Source: JANRIZ01 sp033764445 | GTDB taxonomy: Bacteria; Verrucomicrobiota; Verrucomicrobiia; JAWXBN01 | Reading direction: 5' to 3' | Length of the DNA: 14,722 nt | Assembly (NCBI GenBank): GCA_033764445.1 | Contig: JANRIZ010000033.1 | Span: forward strand, 1 to 14,722 | Part shown: one piece after another, positions 1 to 8,157 of the stretch | Position numbering within the stretch: the stretch's first letter is position 1 | Layout of the letters: each line of letters opens with the position of its first letter | The notes under the pieces: model-generated | Told to the model about the DNA's origin: nothing | Databases searched by the model: none | The model's input: the letters and a program-made list of their open reading frames with translations, nothing else | Position numbers and translations under genes: made by a program

Positions 1-1484
1 AGCAAATTGCCGGTGGAACCCTTCGGGGCGCGCAGATCGGCAAATCCGCGATAGACGAGGGTTTCCTTTCCGGAGACCTCCGCAAACCCGCCATTGCCGC
101 CGGTTTCCCCGCCGCGGGCGCTGATCCTCCCGTAAAAATCCGTCCGGTCATCGGCCCAGACAATCACCTTGCCACCGGCGCCCTGGACCGTGGCATCCGC
201 ATTGAGAGTGACATCCTTTTCAATGAAAGTTTTCTGGGCATTTTGCACCGAGGCGTTTTTGCCCTGTTTGTCCCCCCCGACGAGAATCTGTCCGCCGCCT
301 GTGCCGCCCGAGGCATTGACAGTGAGATTTTTGGCCGTCACCTCATGACCCAGCAGGGACACATTCCCACCCTTGCCCGAAGCCGTTCCCGTGGCCACCA
401 CACTCCCGGAAGCCGTCGTTTTCCCCGCACTTTGCACCGTGATCTGGCCGCCATTATTTCCGGCGGTGGCCTTGATCGACGAACCGGAGGCCAACTCCGC
501 GTTCTGCGCCCGGATCAGGCCAAAACCATTTCGCTCAGCCACGATCTCCCCGGAGTTGACAATATTTCCGCCAGTCGCCGTGAGCATGACGCGTCCGTCC
601 TTGTTCTCAACCCCGGTGGCATTGATCGCACCGGAGTTATTGATCGCATAGGCATAAATATTGCCTTGGGCTTCGATATTGGCCTGGACGGATTTGATCA
701 GCCCCTTGTTGACAATCCCATTTTGCACCGACCCGGGGGCACCGTCCGAACCCACCTTGACAAACACCCGCTGGTCGCCTTTCTGGGTGAGCAACACTTC
801 CTTGCCCGCCGCCAGATTGACCGATCCTTTTTCCGCATTGATCACCCCGGCATTCTCGATCTCGCGTGAAATCAAAAACACGTCCCCGCCTTGGGCTGAA
901 ATGGTTCCCAAATTGACGATTTTCGAGGCCGCATCCCCAAAAAACCGCTGATCGCCCCCCTTCATGAATTCATCGTTGTCGAGGTCCAGCGTCGAGGCGA
1001 TAAAAGCCGCCGTATTGATCTGGGCGTTGGGCCCGACCAGAATGCCGTTGGGATTGATCAGGTAAATCTGGCCATTGGCTGAAAGAGTGCCCAGAAGGGA
1101 CGAGGGATTGCCGCTGATGACTCGGTTGAGCGCGGCGGAATCCGAGCCGGGTTGCAAAAACTTGGTCATCTCCCCGCTATTGATGGAAAAATCCTGCCAG
1201 TTGATGATGACCCGGTCGCTGGTATTGATCGTCAGTGTATTGCCCTCCCGGTTAAAGGTAGCCCCCCCGGACACCACCTGTTCGCCGGTCGGGTTGGCCG
1301 ACACAAAAATCACTGTGGAGAAAACCACCTGCAACGCGGCTGAAACACAAAAAATCCCGGCCCGTGCAGGAGCCAGATTCAATATCCAATTTTTCAAGCG
1401 AGCCATGGAACTCCCCGTCAAAAGATTTGTCATCCCCAGGCAGGAATGAAACAAGTCTTTCAGAGTTTTGAACGTAGTAAGCAT
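1..1484 (-). CDS. Two-partner secretion exoprotein (TpsA), filamentous haemagglutinin-type, N-terminal part
   Basis: I translated this frame by hand. It is open from the ATG at 1484 through position 1, so at least 494 residues are present and the C terminus lies outside the window. A signal peptide (hydrophobic stretch about residues 43-63, ending VSA) is followed by the haemagglutination-activity (TPS secretion) domain: NWQDFSIN at about 95-102, then QIYLINPNGILVGP, which holds the diagnostic NPNGI at 144-148. After this come N-x-G-x-I repeats such as VNLGTISAQGG and INNSGAINATG, typical of a right-handed beta-helix, and a WADDRTDFYGRISARGG / GGFAEVSGKE block. The family is a secreted surface adhesin or exoprotein exported by a TpsB partner; the partner is encoded immediately upstream on the same strand. 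An in-frame ATG at 1406, with GGGGAG just upstream, gives a more ordinary signal peptide (MARLKNWIL...). The ATG at 1484 has AAGGTG 8 bases upstream. The choice is open. The passenger's function cannot be told from this part. Confidence 0.93.
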   Translation of the reverse strand, partial: MLTTFKTLKDLFHSCLGMTNLLTGSSMARLKNWILNLAPARAGIFCVSAALQVVFSTVIFVSANPTGEQVVSGGATFNREGNTLTINTSDRVIINWQDFSINSGEMTKFLQPGSDSAALNRVISGNPSSLLGTLSANGQIYLINPNGILVGPNAQINTAAFIASTLDLDNDEFMKGGDQRFFGDAASKIVNLGTISAQGGDVFLISREIENAGVINAEKGSVNLAAGKEVLLTQKGDQRVFVKVGSDGAPGSVQNGIVNKGLIKSVQANIEAQGNIYAYAINNSGAINATGVENKDGRVMLTATGGNIVNSGEIVAERNGFGLIRAQNAELASGSSIKATAGNNGGQITVQSAGKTTASGSVVATGTASGKGGNVSLLGHEVTAKNLTVNASGGTGGGQILVGGDKQGKNASVQNAQKTFIEKDVTLNADATVQGAGGKVIVWADDRTDFYGRISARGGETGGNGGFAEVSGKETLVYRGFADLRAPKGSTGNL

Positions 1485-1551
1485 GTTAATGGCACCTTGG
1501 GATAAATCAAGTTTTAAATTGTGGATTTATAATCTTATAATATGTTTAAAA
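1485..1551 (-). promoter_or_regulatory. AT-rich tpsB-tpsA intercistronic region with inverted and direct repeats
   Basis: This 67-base gap is strikingly AT-rich between GC-rich genes. It contains a perfect 7-base inverted repeat, TTTTAAA at 1512-1518 and TTTAAAA at 1545-1551, enclosing a tandem TTATAATC / TTATAATA at 1527-1542. On the minus strand it reads TATAAG and TATAAA, which resemble -10 boxes. It could hold an internal promoter or an mRNA structure that sets exoprotein level relative to transporter level. That role is inference. Confidence 0.4.
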
Positions 1552-3753
1552 TCAATAACTTAGTGTAACACCGAAATTCCACCGGGAGTACCCGTTCCCA
1601 TCCCGGTTTCCGTTCAAAAGCTGCACGCCATAATCGGCCCGCAAGGTGAGATAGGTATTGATCTGATAACGCAACCCGGGTCCGATGCCCATGATGTCGA
1701 TGTCCTTCCTCTCGCCCGGCAGGGGATTGTCCAGCTCCGCCCAGCCGTAATCCAGAAAGCCGAGGACCTGGAACTGGTCGTCGTATCCGGTCCAACCAAA
1801 CCATTTTCCAAAACTCCACGACGGGGAGCGGAATTCCGTCGAGGCGACCACCCCGTCATCCCCGTTGATGTAGCGTCCGTCATACCCGCGGACACTGCCC
1901 AGTCCGCCAATGCCGATCTGCTCACTGCCGGTCAGGTTGCCAGTGGCGACCTGGTAGGTAAAGCGGTTGTAGAGGGACATCTCGTAGGGAAGGCGGGTCA
2001 GACGGTTGAGATTGAACTGACCGTAGACGTAATCGGGTTTGGCATTGGCCCGCGCATTTTGGAAGGCCGCGGCGGAATTGTCCTTGGTCACCCCCCCGGG
2101 GCTGTAGGTGAGGACGGGATTGAAGGAGGTCACCCCGTACTCATCGGTGAGTGTCCCACGGTATTCGGCCACAAGATTGAAGATATCCAGCGGATTTTTG
2201 TACACCTGCAAACCGCCAAATTCCAGGTTGTTGTTGCTGCTTTTGAAATCAAGACCGCCGGAGACCTCATGATCATACATCCGCGTGCGCGGCAGGGGGG
2301 CGGTGTAGCGGAAACCCACCTGATACCCGTCACCCTTGAGCGACACCGGGGGGGGCACATCGGCGACGGACTCCGAATAGCCGCCAAACACGCTGAAACG
2401 GTGACGCCAGGGCAGAGGAATCAGATACGAGGCCGAATGGGCCTGGACAAACTTGAACGAGGGATCGGTCGTGTACTGGTAGTTGAGCTGGTGATCCAGG
2501 AAAAAGGCGTCCCCCCAGTTGAACCCGGCAATCAGACGATCGGCACTGGTGACCTCGTTGCCGGAATTTTCGTAGCCGACAAAGGGCCTGAAGGGGATAC
2601 GATCCTTTGTTTGCAGGGTGATATCCGTCGTCCCCGGTTCCTTGCCGGGGGAATAGACCGCGTCAACCTTGCGGAAGGGATTGTTGTTGAGGGCATCCAG
2701 GTCCCGGTCCATGACCTTGGAATTGACGATTTCGCCGGGTTTCAACCGCACCTGGGAGGCGATTTGCCTGTCACTGAACCACTTGTTGCCCTTGACCTGA
2801 ACCTGCCCCACCCGCGCTTCCACCACGACCACCTGGACCACCCCGGAAGTGATGTCCTGCTCGGGCACAAAAACGTACACAACCGGATACCCCTTTTGCC
2901 GGTAGTAACCCACCACATCCTTGGAGAGTTCCCCCAGGCTTTTGAGCGAAATGGGCTTGTTGAGATACTCGTCAGCCACCGGTTTGAAATCCCGGTCATT
3001 GACCAGGTTGACCCCGCTGCTGCTGATCCCGCGTGCCTCGGGCCGGCCTGATTTCTCAACATCCTTGGGATTGTTGACAAAAACAATGCCGCGCAGTTGC
3101 TGGACCAGGACCTGCCCCTGGACTTTGTCGCGTTCGGACTGCTGTTTCTGGGCGGCCAGACGGTCGGCATCGCTGATTTTTCGGGGGGCCGCCCTGTCGT
3201 CCTCCACCACAAATTTGCCGCGTTTTGCCGACGCGATCTCGCCGAAGGGATCCTGCTCGCGTTCCCGTTTGGCCAGCATGGCCTTCTGCTCCTCGCGCAC
3301 CCGGTACTCGACCTCGGTGGTGGGGACCTGGACAAAACCGCCCTTGGCATCGCGGATCCACTGGTAGGGGGCGAGCATTTCCACCACCACCGGCTGGTCC
3401 TTGGCCCGGGCCTGATCCTTGGAACTGGGCTCAAAGGGCAACTTCTCAATTCTGGCCGTCTGCTCAAGCTGACGCCGGCTCTTGATGCCCGAACGCGCCG
3501 CCGCACGGGCCCGTTCCTCCACAGCCTTGACCTGACTTTCGGGAACCTGACGATACACGCCCTCCTCATCCATCACCCACACCAGACGATTGCCGCCCCC
3601 ATTGGAACTGGGTTCCTGTATGTTCCTGATGGCCTGTTTCTCAAGACTGGAGGCCTTTTCAGGGTCCGGTTTCTCCTGGGCGTGCGCGCTTAAAAAGATC
3701 AACCCCGCAGAAAGGGTCACGAGCATCCTGAAATATTTTGGAAGCCTTTGCAT
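1552..3753 (-). CDS. Two-partner secretion outer-membrane transporter (TpsB, ShlB/FhaC family)
   Basis: This is the Omp85-superfamily pore that threads its TpsA partner across the outer membrane. The ATG at 3753 gives 733 residues and a clean signal peptide (MQRLPKYFRMLV... with cleavage after AHA). A frame-extending TTG at 3771 is less likely. After a long charged N-terminal region (about 26-220) come two POTRA domains at about 222-312 and 315-384; the second contains VQVKGNKWFSDRQI. A 16-stranded-type beta-barrel follows. The barrel carries GGLGSVRGYDGRY, with the signature VRGY of loop L6 at about 621-624, and LGFLDYGWAEL. The chain ends in the aromatic Tyr usual for outer-membrane proteins. 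FhaC-type transporters usually have only a short helix and linker before POTRA1, so the roughly 200-residue extension is unusual; it holds a duplicated W-x-x-D-x-x-G-x-[YF]-x-QVP motif near residues 59 and 132. The tpsA gene follows after 67 bases. Confidence 0.94.
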   Translation of the reverse strand: MQRLPKYFRMLVTLSAGLIFLSAHAQEKPDPEKASSLEKQAIRNIQEPSSNGGGNRLVWVMDEEGVYRQVPESQVKAVEERARAAARSGIKSRRQLEQTARIEKLPFEPSSKDQARAKDQPVVVEMLAPYQWIRDAKGGFVQVPTTEVEYRVREEQKAMLAKREREQDPFGEIASAKRGKFVVEDDRAAPRKISDADRLAAQKQQSERDKVQGQVLVQQLRGIVFVNNPKDVEKSGRPEARGISSSGVNLVNDRDFKPVADEYLNKPISLKSLGELSKDVVGYYRQKGYPVVYVFVPEQDITSGVVQVVVVEARVGQVQVKGNKWFSDRQIASQVRLKPGEIVNSKVMDRDLDALNNNPFRKVDAVYSPGKEPGTTDITLQTKDRIPFRPFVGYENSGNEVTSADRLIAGFNWGDAFFLDHQLNYQYTTDPSFKFVQAHSASYLIPLPWRHRFSVFGGYSESVADVPPPVSLKGDGYQVGFRYTAPLPRTRMYDHEVSGGLDFKSSNNNLEFGGLQVYKNPLDIFNLVAEYRGTLTDEYGVTSFNPVLTYSPGGVTKDNSAAAFQNARANAKPDYVYGQFNLNRLTRLPYEMSLYNRFTYQVATGNLTGSEQIGIGGLGSVRGYDGRYINGDDGVVASTEFRSPSWSFGKWFGWTGYDDQFQVLGFLDYGWAELDNPLPGERKDIDIMGIGPGLRYQINTYLTLRADYGVQLLNGNRDGNGYSRWNFGVTLSY

Positions 3754-3791
3754 GAGTAGGGATAAGGGCAATTTGATACTTTTTAACTAAA

Positions 3792-3821
3792 GATACATAA
3801 AAAGCAATGGAAATTTGTCAA
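3792..3821 (-). promoter_or_regulatory. Candidate sigma70-type promoter for the tpsB-tpsA operon
   Basis: On the minus strand a perfect TTGACA (3816-3821) is followed, after about 16-17 bases, by an AT-rich TATGTAT (around 3793-3799) that is a poor match to TATAAT. It lies about 40 bases upstream of the tpsB ATG at 3753. No other candidate in this divergent gap is better. No clear Shine-Dalgarno precedes the tpsB ATG. Confidence 0.4.
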
Positions 3822-3855
3822 TATTTTAGGCGGTCGCCCACATTCATAAATTCTG

Positions 3856-3881
3856 CCGGGGCAATTCCAGGGATACCCCGG
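3856..3881. repeat. Small inverted repeat in the tpsB / polymerase divergent region
   Basis: CCGGGG (3856-3861) and CCCCGG (3876-3881) form a perfect 6-base inverted repeat with a 14-base loop. It lies between the divergent tpsB and polymerase genes, where an operator or an untranslated-leader hairpin would be expected. There is no run of T after it on either strand, so it is not an intrinsic terminator. Confidence 0.35.
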
Positions 3882-3991
3882 TTTATAGGACGTATCTCCC
3901 CAACCCGTCATTCAACGTGACTGCGCCAACGTCAACGGGGAACACCAATTCCATCATTGTTTTTTGGTGCAATTTGCGGAAGAAACGTGGG

Positions 3992-6166
3992 ATGGCCAAA
4001 CCCCACTCCGCCTTTTCGGGCAATCCCCTGCTGTTCGGACGCAATCCCACCGAAAACGTGGTCGCCCTGGAACAGAAGGATGGACGGACCATCGAACTGT
4101 TCCTGCGTGAGGCGGATACAGTCAAAACCCGCGAGGTTCCGTTTGAACCCTTCCTGTGGACCATCGCCGGTGCCTTGGGCGGATTTGACGGGAAATGCGA
4201 ATTGGAGGAATTGAAGGGGGGGGACGGATACAATCTGCTGGCGCGGTTCCCCGACTGGGAGACCTATCAAAAAGCCCGCAAATTTCTTTCCACCTCCAAA
4301 ACCCCCCTGCTCTCGCCCAACGACCCCCTCCATCAATTCATGCTTCAAAGCGGACTGACCTCCTTCAAGGGGATGGCCTTCGGGGATTTGCGCCGTCTCC
4401 AGCTTGACATTGAAACGGCCAGTGCGGGCGCCGATGAGTTCAGCAATGCCGACAATGAAGGCGACCGGATCATTGCCATCGCCCTGGGCGACTCGACCGG
4501 CTGGGAGGAATTGCTGACCGATGCCGATGAAAAATCGCTTCTGGAAAAAATGGTCGCCACCCTTCTGGCCCGGGATCCGGATGTCATCGAGGGGCACAAC
4601 CTGTTCCGTTTCGATCTCCCGTACATCCTCAAGCGGGCCAAACGGCACAAGGTCAGACTGCCTCTGGGCCGCGATGGCAGCGTCCTCTCCTCCAAGGCTT
4701 CCCGCGTGCAAATTGCGGAAAAAACAATCAACTATCCAAAGTTCGAACTCTACGGACGGCACATCGTGGACACTTACCTGCTTGTGCAATTTTACGACGT
4801 GGCCACACGGGAACTGGAAAGTTTTGGACTCAAGGAAGTCGCCCGTCACTTTGGTCTGGCCGCCCCCGCACGCACCTACATACCCGGACATCTGATTGCC
4901 CGGACAGCCGAGACCGACCCGGAAACCTTCAAGGCCTACGCCCTGGACGACGTGCGTGAAACCCGGGCCATCGCCGGTTTACTGAGCCAAAGCAGCTTCA
5001 TTCAGGCCCAGATATTCCCGTTCCACTACCAGAACATCATCGTCCGCGGCAACGCCACCAAAATCGACGCCCTCTTCCTGCGCGAATATCTCCACCACCG
5101 ACAGGCCATCCCATGGGAACCCGAACCCCAGGGCTTTATGGGCGGATACACGGATGTGTTTTTTGAGGGGGTCGCCCAGAATGTCTGGCACTGCGACGTC
5201 GCCTCCCTCTACCCCTCGGTGATGCTCGCCTTCGATTATGTCCCCGAAAAGGACACCCTTGGCATTTTCAAAAAAATGCTCACCGACCTCCGCACCTTCC
5301 GTCTCGACGCCAAAAGACTTCAGCAAAATGCGGCCGCGCCGGCGGAAAAAAACCATTATCATGCCCTGCAACAAACCTTCAAAATCCTCATCAATTCCTT
5401 CTATGGCTATCTCGGATTCGCCCAGGGCCATTTTGCAGACTACAATGCGGCGGCGGATGTCACCGCAAAGGGACGGGAAATCATCACCTCCATGATGGAT
5501 TGGCTGAAGTCACAGGGATGCCAGTTGATCGAGCTGGATACCGACGGCATCTACTTTGTCCCGCCCGTCACGGGAGGAGAGTCTCTTGAAAAAGGTCTGG
5601 CCGCGATTCTTCCACCGGGCATCACGGTGGAATTTGACGAGCGCTTCCGGGCCATGTTCAGTTACAAGTCCAAAAACTACGCCCTCCTGCGCGAGGATGG
5701 CAGCGTCATCATCAAGGGAGCCGCCCTCAAATCCCGCGGACTGGAAAAATTCCAGAGGGATTTCATGCAGGGCATGATCCGCATGCTGCTGGAGGGCCGG
5801 AATCAGGAGGTCCCCGCCCTGCTGGAGGAATACCGGGGAAGGATCGAACGTCAGGAATGGGACATCTCCCTGTTCCTCAAAAAGGAGACCCTGCAGGATT
5901 CCCTGTCAGTTTATCAGGAAAAGATCGCCAAATCCTCCCGCAACCGCAGCGCGGCTTACGAACTGGCCCTCCGGAGCGGGCGTGACGTCCAACCCGGCGA
6001 TTCGATTTCCTACTACATCACGGGGGACACCAAAAAGGTCACCGTCTACGAAGCCGCCAAACCGGCATCCGAATGGAACCCGCAACGCCGCGACGAAAAC
6101 ATCGAATACTACGGCGCCAAACTGTCCGAGCTGTACAAAAAGTTCGCCGATTTCATCAGAAAATAA
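3992..6166 (+). CDS. Family B DNA polymerase with 3'-5' exonuclease domain
   Basis: This template-directed DNA polymerase has 724 residues from the ATG at 3992 and is a full-length, intein-free member of the PolB family. The 3'-5' proofreading domain is intact: Exo I LDIET (Asp139, Glu141), Exo II EGHNLFRFD (Asn203, Asp208) and Exo III YALDD (Tyr316, Asp320). The polymerase domain has a palm-exonuclease link FMGGY, motif A DVASLYPS (Asp402), motif B KILINSFYG (Lys464, Asn468), motif C ELDTDGIYF (Asp516, Asp518) and the later KSKNY. Motif C has Gly where most of the family has Ser (DTDS). The metal-binding aspartates are all present, so activity is expected. A GTG at 3917 would extend the frame by 25 residues, but NPLLFGRNPTEN close after the ATG looks like the natural N terminus. 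The gene stands alone and converges on the ArsC-like gene with 12 bases between. E. coli Pol II acts in repair and translesion synthesis; whether this one does is inference. Confidence 0.93.
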   Translation: MAKPHSAFSGNPLLFGRNPTENVVALEQKDGRTIELFLREADTVKTREVPFEPFLWTIAGALGGFDGKCELEELKGGDGYNLLARFPDWETYQKARKFLSTSKTPLLSPNDPLHQFMLQSGLTSFKGMAFGDLRRLQLDIETASAGADEFSNADNEGDRIIAIALGDSTGWEELLTDADEKSLLEKMVATLLARDPDVIEGHNLFRFDLPYILKRAKRHKVRLPLGRDGSVLSSKASRVQIAEKTINYPKFELYGRHIVDTYLLVQFYDVATRELESFGLKEVARHFGLAAPARTYIPGHLIARTAETDPETFKAYALDDVRETRAIAGLLSQSSFIQAQIFPFHYQNIIVRGNATKIDALFLREYLHHRQAIPWEPEPQGFMGGYTDVFFEGVAQNVWHCDVASLYPSVMLAFDYVPEKDTLGIFKKMLTDLRTFRLDAKRLQQNAAAPAEKNHYHALQQTFKILINSFYGYLGFAQGHFADYNAAADVTAKGREIITSMMDWLKSQGCQLIELDTDGIYFVPPVTGGESLEKGLAAILPPGITVEFDERFRAMFSYKSKNYALLREDGSVIIKGAALKSRGLEKFQRDFMQGMIRMLLEGRNQEVPALLEEYRGRIERQEWDISLFLKKETLQDSLSVYQEKIAKSSRNRSAAYELALRSGRDVQPGDSISYYITGDTKKVTVYEAAKPASEWNPQRRDENIEYYGAKLSELYKKFADFIRK

Positions 6167-6178
6167 ACCGACTGGGAG

Positions 6179-6676
6179 CTACCGGGACCTGCTTTCGCCG
6201 ATGACCTCGATCATTTTCTTGAGGGAGGCATGGTCAAAACGCTCGAGGGGCAGACTCGTGAACAATTCCAGACGGCGGTGGATTTCCACGGCCACCTGGC
6301 GGAAAATCTTGAGTTTCTCCTCGTCACCACCCTGAAAGGCCGCGGGGTCGGGAGAACCCCATTGCGCCCGGACCGGGTCCCCCGCAAACACGGGAATGTT
6401 TTCCAGGGGCCTGTCATTGACCGTGATGACAAAGTCAAAGGACCTTCCCCGCAGGTCATCGACGGACTTGGGTTTGACCCCCGCAATGGGGATGCCGTAA
6501 AAGGAATCGAGAATTTTGACTGTCAGGGGATGAATTTCGGCGGCAGGAGTGATCCCGGCGCTCTCCGACTCAAACCGACCCATGCTGAGTTTTTTCATCA
6601 TGAATTCGGCAAAGATGCTGTTGGCCGAATTGCAGTTGGACAGGAACAATACCTTGAAAACTTTGGGGTCACTCAT
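6179..6676 (-). CDS. Catalytically degenerate ArsC / low-molecular-weight phosphatase-fold protein
   Basis: A protein of 165 residues, started at the ATG at 6676, which has AAGGAG five bases upstream; a longer in-frame start at 6706 lacks this. The fold signatures of thioredoxin-coupled arsenate reductases (LMW-PTP fold) are clear: VLFLSNCNSANSIFAE where VLFLCTGNSARSxxAE is expected, then SAG at 39-41, HP at 49-50, KSVDDL at 70-75, FDFVITV at 80-86, PVFAGD, and QWGSPDPAAFQG with the acid-loop Asp110. A C-terminal RRLELFTSLPL is typical of one ArsC subfamily. The nucleophile Cys is Ser13, the P-loop Arg is Asn19, and the two redox Cys of the CDxxxExCPVF loop are Asn87 and Ile94. The only cysteine left is Cys15, which is not placed for CX5R. 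The protein therefore should not reduce arsenate or hydrolyse phosphotyrosine. The open frame and strong ribosome site argue against a decaying pseudogene. A binding or regulatory role is possible. It follows the ankyrin genes by 138 bases. Confidence 0.85.
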   Translation of the reverse strand: MSDPKVFKVLFLSNCNSANSIFAEFMMKKLSMGRFESESAGITPAAEIHPLTVKILDSFYGIPIAGVKPKSVDDLRGRSFDFVITVNDRPLENIPVFAGDPVRAQWGSPDPAAFQGGDEEKLKIFRQVAVEIHRRLELFTSLPLERFDHASLKKMIEVIGESRSR

Positions 6677-6814
6677 GCGCTCTCCTTGGATGATTCTGAC
6701 TGACACTCCGGTTCGGCCGCGACAGAATCAGGTCAAACATGTGACAAAAGTGAAAAGAACATTTTCAAACCCAACATGCTTTCATCAAACAATCTACAAA
6801 AAACACAGGGAGGA

Positions 6815-8092
6815 TTATCTTGAATTTTTCCGTTTCAGATAGGAGACGATTTCCGGGTTGCGGCTTTGTTCGGCCAACTTCAGGGCCGTGAGGATGTAGG
6901 CCGGATTGCTTCGGTAGAAAATCTCCTTCTTTTTGAAAAGCATTTCCACCGAGGGAAGATGCCCCGTGATCACCGCCCAATCCAGCGCCGCCCGGCCGGA
7001 GAGATCGGGTTTGCGTACGTCCGCCCCGGCATCGATGAGTGCCCCGGCCAAATCCACATTTTTGCCCAGGATGGCGATCAGCAGCGGAGACATCCCTTTT
7101 TGGGATTCAATGGCATTGATATCAGCACCGGCGGAGACCAGCAGCCGCACCATCTGCGGCTGGTTGCGGACAGTGGCCCAGATCAGTGCCGTGCGCCCCT
7201 TGGAATCCCGGGCCTCCACACTGGCCTTGGAATCCAGGAGGAGACTGACAATTTTGTCGTTCCCCTTTTCGGAGCAGATCATCAGGGGCGTTTCCCCCGA
7301 GCCAGGGTGGGCGTAATTGACATCCGCCCCGGCCCGGAGCAAAGGTTCGACGATGGCCTCCTGACCCGTGACCACCGCCCACAGCAGCGGAGTCATGCCG
7401 TCCCCATCCCTGCGGTTGGCCAGGTCGCGGGCCACCCTCATGTCCATGCCCCTTTTGAAGGTGGACTGCTTGAAAGGGTCCTTGACGGAAAAATCCGCCT
7501 GCATCCGGCCCGCGTCCTCCGGCCCGGCTCCCGGCGCCTGTTGTTTTCCAAAAAGGATCTCCTCAACAGTCAGTCGGTCCCCCAGACGGATCGCATCCAG
7601 AAGGGTGATTTCATTGGTGGCCCCCATCTGTTTGAGATAACTCGACAGCCCCATCTGATGGGAGGACAGGGACAGGGAGAGGGCGCTCTGTCCGTTCCGG
7701 TTGGTCGCGTGCAGACTGGCCCCGTTTTCCAGCAGGGTTTTGACCACCTCCTGGTGTCCTCTCAAGGAGGCGAGCATGAGAGCCGTCGTACCGTCCTGCT
7801 GGGCCGTATTCGGATCGGCCCCGGCCCGGAGAAAGGTCCAGACCAGCGGCTGCTTTCCGGCGGAGACCACGACCAGGAATGTCTCCGAATCAAACGGAAT
7901 GCCGGCCTTTTTAAGCTGCCACTGGTAACGCAGGGGACTGTGGCGAAAAACGGTCATCACATAAAAAGCCGCACCGCCACCGACGACCACCAGAACGAGC
8001 ACAGACAGGGCAAGGATCATCACCCCACGACGGAACAGACGGGACCCCTTGAATTTGGCCCGGTATTTTTGCCAGTAGCGAGAGAGGTCCAT
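6815..8092 (-). CDS. Membrane-anchored ankyrin-repeat protein (paralogue 1)
   Basis: A protein of 425 residues. A basic N terminus (KYRAKFKGSRLFRR) precedes one transmembrane helix at about 24-48; by the positive-inside rule the ankyrin part should face the periplasm. Next come a conserved segment at about 49-90 (VFRHSPLRYQWQL, then QPLVWTFLRAG), ankyrin repeats at about 67-97, 101-130 and 134-156, a non-canonical linker at about 157-231, and further repeats at about 232-261, 266-294, 299-328, 333-361 and 366 onward. The repeats show DGTTALMLASLRGH and SGETPLMI-type helices with LLxAGAD loops. Ankyrin repeats bind proteins; no partner is evident. It is collinear from end to end with the next gene upstream, so the pair arose by tandem duplication. 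The ATG at 8092 has no good Shine-Dalgarno at normal spacing; a GGAGG sits about 20 bases upstream within a hairpin. Confidence 0.9.
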   Translation of the reverse strand: MDLSRYWQKYRAKFKGSRLFRRGVMILALSVLVLVVVGGGAAFYVMTVFRHSPLRYQWQLKKAGIPFDSETFLVVVSAGKQPLVWTFLRAGADPNTAQQDGTTALMLASLRGHQEVVKTLLENGASLHATNRNGQSALSLSLSSHQMGLSSYLKQMGATNEITLLDAIRLGDRLTVEEILFGKQQAPGAGPEDAGRMQADFSVKDPFKQSTFKRGMDMRVARDLANRRDGDGMTPLLWAVVTGQEAIVEPLLRAGADVNYAHPGSGETPLMICSEKGNDKIVSLLLDSKASVEARDSKGRTALIWATVRNQPQMVRLLVSAGADINAIESQKGMSPLLIAILGKNVDLAGALIDAGADVRKPDLSGRAALDWAVITGHLPSVEMLFKKKEIFYRSNPAYILTALKLAEQSRNPEIVSYLKRKNSR

Positions 8093-8112
8093 ACGGTCAT
8101 CAATAACGGTTG

Positions 8113-8157
8113 AACCTCCGGGGACAAGCCCGAAGTCTGCGACGGACCGGGGAGGTT
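8113..8157. repeat. Inverted repeat between the two ankyrin genes
   Basis: AACCTCC (8113-8119) and GGAGGTT (8151-8157) are perfect inverted arms separated by 31 bases; the right arm overlaps the stop codon of the upstream ankyrin gene. An outer AATAAC / GTTATT pair (8102-8107 and 8155-8160) also exists. On the minus strand no T-run follows, so it is not a terminator between the genes. It may form a leader hairpin ahead of the downstream start. Confidence 0.4.

Noticed and set aside
2059..3051. A plus-strand open frame opposite tpsB
   Set aside because: It is antisense to a clear Omp85-type coding frame, with no family features.
6866..8113. A plus-strand open frame of over 400 codons opposite ankyrin paralogue 1
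   Set aside because: The protein is rich in His, Arg, Gly and Pro with no domain. A similar shadow exists opposite paralogue 2, as expected for reverse frames of related GC-rich genes.
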